This document shows, piece after piece, positions 57,373 through 64,000 of a stretch of DNA of 64,000 nt. How positions within the stretch are numbered: position 1 is the stretch's first letter; every line of letters starts with the position of its first letter. Both the position numbers and the translations under genes were made by a program. The DNA comes from Closterium sp. Naga37s-1 (taxonomy: Eukaryota; Streptophyta; Zygnematophyceae; Desmidiales; Closteriaceae): the NCBI GenBank assembly GCA_947471745.1, contig CANJKZ010000934.1, forward strand, positions 594,001 through 658,000, given 5' to 3'. Under the pieces are notes generated by a model that was not told the origin of the DNA, searched no databases, and saw nothing but the letters and a program-made list of their open reading frames with translations.

Positions 57373-57828
57373 GCACGTTAGCCTGATGGCTTGGTAACAA
57401 AAGGTACCATTGTCCAACGAGAACTCACTATGCCTTGCCATGCCAAGCATTGTTACTTGCTCTTGCAATTGGGTTGGTCGTTGCCTTCCCATACCCTTCT
57501 CCCTCTCTCTCTTTCTTCCTCTTTTTTTTTTTTTTGTGTGACATAACTTGTCATAAGGCTGGATCTCCAAGGCCAACGGCCTGAGCAACATTCCATTATA
57601 ATTAGAAATACAAGTTCATGGCCACCCGGGCTTTGCGTAAGAACGCACACACACGCGTACACAAATACCCTAGGGCAGTCCATGCCTCTAGCCTTGGGCT
57701 AAGCAGCCACTACCAAGGACCCCTGGTCCACGCCCGGCCCAGCCCTCCCCCACCCTCCATCAAAGGCAGCCAGGTATGAGAACCTTGGGTGCGGGGAGAT
57801 GGGAGGGCGAGGTTGCTTAGGGCTTCTC
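57023..57828. other. Non-coding gap inside the DIRS element with a CT run
   Basis: About 800 bp between the Gag and RT genes, containing (CT)n at 57299-57370 and a short T run. No coding domain was seen. Such a gap is longer than expected for a compact element. Confidence 0.6.
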
Positions 57829-58986
57829 TCACACCACCGGTGCGGGCCCATTGCCCCCATGGCCTCCGTGGGGGCATGCGCTAGCCATGTGGCCATTCTG
57901 GCCACATCGGAAATAGGTTCCCTTGAAGCCCCGACAGCCGTTGCCGCTGCCCATGGTCTTTGGCATGAAGTGGGGGGAATCGCGGTGAAACGGACGGCTC
58001 CCGCGGGCAAAGCCGGTCTTCATACGCTTGAGGGCTGCCATATCCGCCACTGCCATCTTGAAGGAGCGTGAGGTGAGCACCGCTGTAGTCTTAAGGAGTT
58101 GGTAGCGCTCAGCCACATCGAATCCGGCATGGTCGGCGACGACCAAGACGTCGAAGCGGCGCTTGATGAGGTCTTGGGCTTGGCCGACGGTTTTAAGAGC
58201 ACTGGCGGCGTCGCCTCCGCGGATCTTGTGTTCCACGTGTGCCAGGTAAGTCTGAAGCACCTCGAACACCTCCGCCTGGTCACGGACGCCTTTGCGGTTG
58301 AAGGCGGCGGCCGCGGTGGAAGGGTGAGGAGAGGGAAGAGGGGGGAGGAGATCGTTAGGCAAGAGGGGAATAGGGTTGTTTGGTTCCTCACCCGCATCGC
58401 TGTCGGAGTCGGAATCAGAGTCATCGGGTGCAGCGGCTTCATCCTCGACGGCTGGAGCCTTTCCCTTGTCGGCGCGGTGAGATGCGGCAACTCTCGCGGA
58501 AGTGGAGACGTTGTTGCGGATGTTTGCAGTTTTAGCGGAAGCGAAATTTTCCGCTTCTGTTGTAGCTGCTGGCGTTGTAACCGGGGCCGCGGCCTGCTTT
58601 TGGAGGAGCGCCAGCAGTGCCGCCACTTGCGAGGGCGAAAGATTCGCCGCCGCCCCCTCGGTTGCAGGCGAATCCGTCGCCCTCCGCTTCTGGGTGGCGC
58701 GCGATCCTCCCGCGTCAGCGCCAGTGATGACAACGAAGTCGTCATCATTGGCGACTGCAGGCCCATGAGCCTGCTCGTGGGACGCGCGTGGCTGGGGCGC
58801 GCGCGAGCGTGTGCCGCCGCCCTCGCCGAGCAGCACGTCCACCCCAGTGTGGGGCCCCTCGGCGTTTTCCTCGGTGGGGCGTTTTCGCTTCTCCGCGCCG
58901 GTTTCCCGGGTCGTTTTCTCAAGCCCCGACGACGGTCGAGGAGTTGCGTCCTTAGCCCCGGGGCTATTGTTGTTCATCGGCGCCAT
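57829..58986 (-). CDS. Gag-like protein of the DIRS-type element
   Basis: 385 residues from the Met at 58986 (APMNNNSPGAKDATPRPSSG). The N-terminal half is low-complexity and charged (SDSDSDSDAGEEPNN); the C-terminal half is helical (VLQTYLAHVEHKIRGGDAAS). A zinc-knuckle-like motif near the end reads TYFRCGQNGHMASACPHG, where the usual first Cys is Tyr. An upstream in-frame extension into repeat A is open, but this Met fits better. Assigned by position and knuckle, since Gag proteins diverge quickly. Confidence 0.8.
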   Translation of the reverse strand: MAPMNNNSPGAKDATPRPSSGLEKTTRETGAEKRKRPTEENAEGPHTGVDVLLGEGGGTRSRAPQPRASHEQAHGPAVANDDDFVVITGADAGGSRATQKRRATDSPATEGAAANLSPSQVAALLALLQKQAAAPVTTPAATTEAENFASAKTANIRNNVSTSARVAASHRADKGKAPAVEDEAAAPDDSDSDSDSDAGEEPNNPIPLLPNDLLPPLPSPHPSTAAAAFNRKGVRDQAEVFEVLQTYLAHVEHKIRGGDAASALKTVGQAQDLIKRRFDVLVVADHAGFDVAERYQLLKTTAVLTSRSFKMAVADMAALKRMKTGFARGSRPFHRDSPHFMPKTMGSGNGCRGFKGTYFRCGQNGHMASACPHGGHGGNGPAPVV

Positions 58987-59273
58987 AGTCGAAAGGTTGC
59001 GGTCGAGGATGTCGGAGAGGAGCGTCGATGGAGAAGTGAAGCGAGGAAGGCTCTTAGTCCTCGCCAGTTTGGACGAAAAAATCGAGAACTTGAAAACTGA
59101 AAAGTTTGAAATGAAAAATGTAGGTGAAGGCCAAATGGCCTTCGCCCCCTCTTTTATACCGAAAAAGAGGGGAAGTAGCGGTTCGCCGAAGCATTTTTCT
59201 TCGTTACAAATATCTTCGCTATTCACAATACACAATTTTAGAAAGTGTTACACACTTTAAAAAATTTACATAT

Positions 59274-59883
59274 ATGAAAAAACCCGGGTAGTATTTTTTT
59301 TTCTTTTGTTTAGACACCCCCCCCCCCCCCCCCCCCAGTGCGGGGGAATACGGTAAGAACTTTTTTTGTTTACTTCAAACCTCTTGTTTTGAACCCACCT
59401 CGTTTGTACCGTAAGCCCCCGGATAGTAGTGCCCCTGGGGGTATAAAAAAACACTGTTTTTTAGGGGGTGCGCTTATAATCGAGGATTTTTATAAGCGCC
59501 GGCGCTTATATAATGACATTTAGGAAATGCGTATTTCTTACACCAAATTGTAGATCACGTTCTTGCAATTTTAATCGAGTCGAAACTATACAGGGCTGGA
59601 ATTGAGAATCTCGCGCCAGTTGGCAGGGAATGATTCCCTGCCAACACACACAGTCAGAATGAGTCAACTTACGCTGCCGACAGCTCATTCTGACTGGACG
59701 CGCAGGCACTGAGCCGAGCGAGGTGAAGGGCTTCGAAATTCAATCATGTGGGAATGGAAAATGTGAGTTTCGTTACAACGATTTCATTACAATTATAGCA
59801 AAACAAAACAGAGGGTGGCGCTTATAATCCGTAAGCCTTCAGGGGTGGGCTTATAATCGAGGACCGGATATAAGCACCGTCAT
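59274..59883. repeat. Copy 2 of the ~610 bp duplicated target, with the empty Tigger site
   Basis: Begins directly at the DIRS terminus with ATGAAAAAACCCGGGTAG and runs uninterrupted through TTATATAATGACATTTAGG, the site occupied by Tigger in copy 1. It is followed by the rest of the short Tigger-like element that copy 1 lacks. Confidence 0.88.
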
Positions 59884-59940
59884 CCTTTTATAAGCGCCGG
59901 CGCTTATCCGAGGCCTGCGCTTATATCCGGGGGCTTACGG
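59409..59940. mobile_element. Non-autonomous Tigger-like MITE (532 bp), complete copy
   Basis: Perfect 17 bp terminal inverted repeats CCGTAAGCCCCCGGATA, with TA on both sides (59407-59408, 59941-59942). A second copy begins at 34990 but is broken by the large Tigger and ends at the DIRS element. It has no coding capacity. Confidence 0.82.
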
Positions 59941-60314
59941 TAAGAACACCAGCAGGGCATCAAACAGTCCTGGACGCTGCCGGAGTCCCCACAGCAGAAT
60001 GGGGTTGCTGAGCGCCGCATTGGCTTGGTCATGGACATCGCCCGCACGTCCATGATCCATGCCCGTGCGCCCCATTTTCTGTGGCCCTACGCGCTGCTCT
60101 ACGCCGCGCACCAGCTGAACCTCCAGCCGCGTGTCTCGCGGCCTGAGGTTTCACCGACCAGTCTTTGGACTGGATCCCCTGGTGTTGGGTCGGCCTTTCA
60201 CGTCTGGGGCTGCCTTGCGCTTGTCCGCGACACCTCTGCGGACAAGCTCTCGGCTCGCGCCATCCTCTGTGTCTTCCTTGGTTTCCCGGTGGGCTCTCCC
60301 GACTACTCCTTTTA

Positions 60315-61911
60315 CACTGAACGAAATAATTGTCCACATGTTCATGTTTCAAGACATGAACGGGCATTAGTGGCCATGGTGATTAAGCCTTAATAACTGG
60401 ACCACATGAGGTTAAAGCCCGAAGGGTTGTACATCTAAACACGCTGCATGTTGGTCATAAACTCGGTTAAACAATCAGCGAATATAGAAATAGGCAAATA
60501 CTAGCATAAGAACAGTTTTTTACAATTACAGTCACACATGCAAACCAAGCAGAATCTAGTACTTGGTCCAGCGACCCTTGGCCTTGAGCACAGCCCGCAC
60601 ACGCCTAGGCATGCTGTCGATCAGCTCACTGCACCAAGCCGCAGGGATTTTCTCCCATTCCACTTGTACTCTGTCCCATAGCTCGAATGCCTGCAGGGGG
60701 GCGGGGGTAAGCAAGCAGCTGCTTCTTCAAGCAAACCCACAGATGTTCTATGGGGTTGAGGTCCGGACTAGATGCTGGCCATGGGAGCACAGAGTACGGC
60801 TGCTCGGCAAGGTAAGTTTTGAGCATCTTGCATGTATGCTTCGGGTCATTGTCATGCTGGAACACAACGGTCTCGGGATCCAACTCGTAATGCTCAATAG
60901 TCTGCTGCAGCTCGTCTTGCAGGATTGAACGGTACAACTCGCCGTTCATTCTTCCCTCTATCTTGCACATGAAACCCCCGCCGTTGTATGTCATGCACCC
61001 CCAAATCATGATGGAGCCGCCGCCATGTTTGACGGTCTGTTTCACATGGTGCGGCTCCATGTGACAGTCCTCCCTAATCCAGGCCCAACTACGGCCGTCG
61101 CTACTAAACCGGCTGATCTTCGTTTCGTCGCTCCACACCACGCGTTTCCAGTCGTCGATCGTCCAGTGCTGATGGTCCTTGGCCCACTGCCTGCGGTCTT
61201 TGACATTTTTCGCGGATAATCTAGGCTTCGACGGCTTTTCTATCGCCCTAACTCTGTGCCGCTTGAGAGTGTTTCGCACGGTGGCGCCCGTGACACTGAT
61301 GCCGTGCGTAGAGGATATCATTCCCGCTGCGGCCTCGGCGGATTTCGATTCACCAGACACTATCAACCTTATAAATATCCTCGCGATTTGCTATGGTAAC
61401 TTGCGCGGCCGACCAGGTTTCGCCGGGGACGGCACTAGCTCGTCGAACGTTTTCGGACCGAGGTGGCGGAGGAGCTCGTCATGGACGGCAGACTTTGAAA
61501 CTCCCAACTCCTGCGCGATTTGGCGGTAACTACGCCCCTCCGCAATTCGCTCCATGATGCGCTTCTGTTTCTCCTCGCTAAGGCGCTTCATGCTGCGGGG
61601 GTGTTAGCGCTACACGTAGATCGTAGTATCCGCCCTTAATCTCCTCTGAACCTAACTAGTCTAGATCTAATAGCGCACGAAATAAGGCGCGGGACATTTC
61701 GGAAAGATTTGTCCGTGTGGGGTGTCGAGAGGGAAGAGCTGACTCATTAGAGCAAGAGGTTTTTTTGGGGCTATAGGTAGCCTACACAAACTCGTAACTG
61801 TCAATCGCGAACCCTGCATGCAATATGTTTATTACAAAACTTGTTTAGGCCCCAATTGGGTGCAAGTTATCATACATTTCGAATGCATAAGGACAATGAT
61901 TTCGTTCAGTG
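60315..61911 (-). mobile_element. Tc1/mariner transposon (1,597 bp) in Copia C
   Basis: The ends are CACTGAACGAAAT in inverted orientation (left 60315, right 61911), flanked by TA (60313-60314, 61912-61913). Removing it restores continuity of the Copia reading frame at SFY|HPP. Confidence 0.93.
60541..61591 (-). pseudogene. Tc1-type transposase, broken
   Basis: Start at 61591 with a helix-turn-helix (YRQIAQELGVSKSAVHDELL) and the GRPRKLP GRPR-like motif. A TAG at 61391-61393 interrupts the frame, which resumes as VSGESKSAEAAAG... The DD34E catalytic residues are visible: WSDETKIS, FQHDNDPKHT, and SSPDLNPIEHLWVCLKK. A second frame break lies in a C/G homopolymer near 60700, after which the normal C-terminus (ending GRWTKY) is in another frame down to 60551. 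Not functional as read. Confidence 0.9.
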
Positions 61912-64000
61912 TACCACCCGCCCCTCCACCAGTTTCTAGACTCCCGTGACGTCCGGTTTGACAAGTTAGTGTCCTACTACACCCGGTTCCCCTGTCGAGG
62001 TCTCTCGGTTCCCCCTCCCCCCCTCTTCCTCGCACCCTCTCCTCCCCCTGCTCCCGCTCCTCCAATACCCCCGCCCCCCCCTGGTCCTGCCCCGTCAGGT
62101 GTGTCTCACGCTACCCCTCTACCCTCGGTCGCGCGTCAGGTAGCGTCTCCATCCCCGCAGTCCTCCTCACAGTCCCTTCAGCAGCCTTCGGCACTTCCAC
62201 GACAGGTTACTGTGGACTCGGCTGGTGTTGGAGCTGGAGGTGCAGCCATTGGCGGTACTCGATCTGGGGGTGCTCATTCGAGGGGTGCTGGAGCTGGAGG
62301 TGCTGGCGCAGGTGGCGCTAGCTCTGGGGGTGCTGGGGCTGGAGGTTCTGGCACTGGAGGTGCTAGTTTTGGGGGTACTGGAGCTGGAGGTGCTGGCACT
62401 GGAGGTGCTAGTTCTGGGGGTGCTGGTGCTGGAGGTACTGGCACTGGAGGTGCTAGTTCTGGGGGTGCTGGAGCTGGAGGTGCTGGTACTGAGGAGACGG
62501 GAGCTGGAGGCTCGCCTACTGCGCGTCCCCACCGCCACGACACCCGTTTCCAGGCCCTTCGCCAGCTTGAGCGCGAGGAGCAGGAGCGGGTGGAGCAGGA
62601 GAGGCAGGAGCTGCAGCGGTTCGACCACCAGCAGCAGCAGCCGCAGCAGCAGCAGCAGTCGCCGCAGCCGCCACCTTTGCAGCAGCTGTTCCCTCCAGTG
62701 AGTGGCCTTCGGGCCCTTGGTCTTCCTTCCTCTCCTCCTGTTCACTCCCAGTCACCTACTGCGTACGGTCCTCCGTTTCCTCCCCCGGACTCGACTCCGG
62801 CTGTTTTCTCTCCTCCTCAGTCACGGTCGTCTCCTCCTGTTGTCCCGCATGACTGGACCAGTCGTTGTCCTCCGTGTGCTCGGCCCTTGTCTCCTCTTGC
62901 CGACCTCCGCACCGTCTTGTTTCGTTCTCCTCCTCCTCGTTCTCCGCCAGTGTCTGTTCTCCCCTCACCTCCTGAATCGTCTCTCACCATTTCCTCTCAC
63001 ACTATCACTGACTACTACCATGCTGCTCGCCCTGTTGTCTCTCGTGTTCTCGCCTCTCTTGTCACCGACCCTCGTGCCTCTCCGTCGTCTGTCTCGGCTC
63101 TTACTGCCGCTGTCGCTGACTTTGCTTCCATCCGCCGTCTTGACTACGCCATGCGTGTGGTGGCTGCTCCACCTCCCCGTCCTCTGTCCGTCGGGGGTGA
63201 GTCTGCCCTTGGCTGTGACGTCCTAGAGGATAGGTAGTTTGAGCTGGAGTTCTTAGCAGCCGCTTCCCCCTCTCTCTGCGCCACGCTGCTTTCCCTTGAG
63301 GGAGACCCCGACGCCCTTAACATACCGACACCTCGCACGTACCGTGAGGCAGTGTCAGGGGAGTGGGCCTCTCAGTGGAAAGCGGCCATGGATGCAGAGC
63401 TATTGCTTGGAGATCCACAGGCACGTACGTCGACGCAGTTCTCCCTCCCAGGGCGAACATTGTCGCTGGCATGTGGCTCTTCGAGGTGAAGCGACCGCCT
63501 GGTTCACTGCCTGTGTTCAAGGCGTGCTACGTGGCAAGGGGTTTCAGTCAGCGTGAGGGAGTTGACTTCTTCCAGACCTTTGCCCCGACCCCGAAGATGA
63601 CTACTCTTCGGGTGTTACTGCACGTAGCAGCACAGCGAGACTACGAGCTGCACTCCCTTGACTTCTCCACTGCGTTTCTCCAGGGCCGTCTACACAAGGA
63701 GATCTGGCTGCGCCGTCAACCTGGCTTCACTGACACCTTCCCACCTAGGACCCAGTGGAGCCTGAGGCGGCCAGTCTATGGTCTCCGCCAGTCACCCCGT
63801 GAGTGGCACGAGACTCTTCGCTCCACGCTTTGTGACCTTGGGTTTCGTCCTTCCTCTACCGACCGGTCGCTGTTTGTTCGCACTGGTTCCACTCCTTTCT
63901 TTATACTAGTGTACGTCGACGACTTGGTCTTTGCTATAGCAGACAGGGCAGCTCTGACTGAGGTGAAATCTGAACTGTAGAAGAGACACAAGTGCACTGA

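Larger units (their letters stand above)
53618..59273 (-). mobile_element. DIRS-order (PAT/Kangaroo-type) tyrosine-recombinase retrotransposon with split direct repeats
   Basis: Gene order on the minus strand is Gag, RT-RNase H, tyrosine recombinase. The ends have the split arrangement A1 ... B1-A2 ... B2. A (188 bp) is at 59273-59086 and 53936-53749. B (47 bp, GAAAGCTTGCTATTTGTCTT onward) is at 53986-53940 and 53667-53621. This matches PAT/Ngaro-like elements and the algal TOC and Kangaroo elements rather than DIRS1 itself. No LTRs or integrase. The element is 5.66 kb. Confidence 0.92.
59943..64000 (+). mobile_element. Copia C, 5'-truncated, interrupted by Tc1/mariner, continues past the window
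   Basis: Begins inside integrase (QSWTLPESPQQNGVAERR) directly after the Tigger-like MITE. Integrase C-terminus to 60312; resumes at 61914 (HPPLHQFLDSRDVRFDK); Gly/Ala repeat linker (62220-62500) and Gln-rich stretch; RT from about 63480, with VARGFSQREGVDFFQTF and LVYVDDLVFA (63910). Damage: TAG at 63235-63237 and 63978-63980 where element B has Gln, and a 1 bp frameshift near 63403. It is a different Copia family member from A and B. Confidence 0.9.

Noticed and set aside
52603..63980. UAG as a glutamine codon, as in some ulvophyte algae
   Set aside because: Only transposon genes show it. Host genes with hundreds of Gln codons have no in-frame TAG, so mutation is simpler.

Overview
The window is eukaryotic nuclear DNA. 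The genes have introns with GT-AG borders, and the protein families point to a streptophyte green alga: an SHI/STY (SRS) zinc-finger factor, a CHASE-domain hybrid histidine kinase of the plant cytokinin-receptor type, and a plastid-targeted PLP enzyme. The many CAG runs and the size of the intronic repeats would suit a zygnematophyte such as a desmid, but the sequence alone does not prove the species.

Layout. Positions 1-9135 (minus) hold a 12-exon gene for a methionine gamma-lyase / 'aluminium resistance' family PLP enzyme, cut at its 3' end by the window edge. Positions 9814-13397 (minus) hold a two-exon SRS transcription factor. Positions 13.4-18.5 kb are a divergent intergenic region with one Tourist-like and two Mutator-like MITEs. 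Positions 18.9-32.8 kb (plus) hold at least 13 exons of a CHASE histidine kinase with HisKA, HATPase and one receiver domain; one intron carries a 2.7 kb minisatellite with a 19 bp unit.

From 33.5 kb to the end the window is mobile DNA, much of it nested. Two short pogo/Tigger-like elements lie side by side. One is interrupted by an autonomous-type Tigger (35092-53242). Near its right end the Tigger carries a Copia (37884-53221), and that Copia carries a second Copia (41506-49032). A DIRS/PAT-type tyrosine-recombinase retrotransposon (53618-59273) follows, flanked by about 610 bp of duplicated target sequence. Last comes a third, 5'-truncated Copia interrupted by a Tc1/mariner element. Target-site duplications and terminal repeats can be read for most of these, so the order of insertion can be worked out.

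The most striking signal is in the three host genes. Nearly every exon is accompanied by tandem partial copies of itself. Copies upstream of the real exon carry the acceptor and the 5' part of the exon; copies downstream carry the 3' part and the donor. I count about 25 such stuttered splice junctions in 33 kb. I do not know of a description of this architecture, and it multiplies potential splice sites. The receiver domain of the kinase is also split by homopolymeric poly-Glu and poly-Ala insertions while keeping its catalytic residues.
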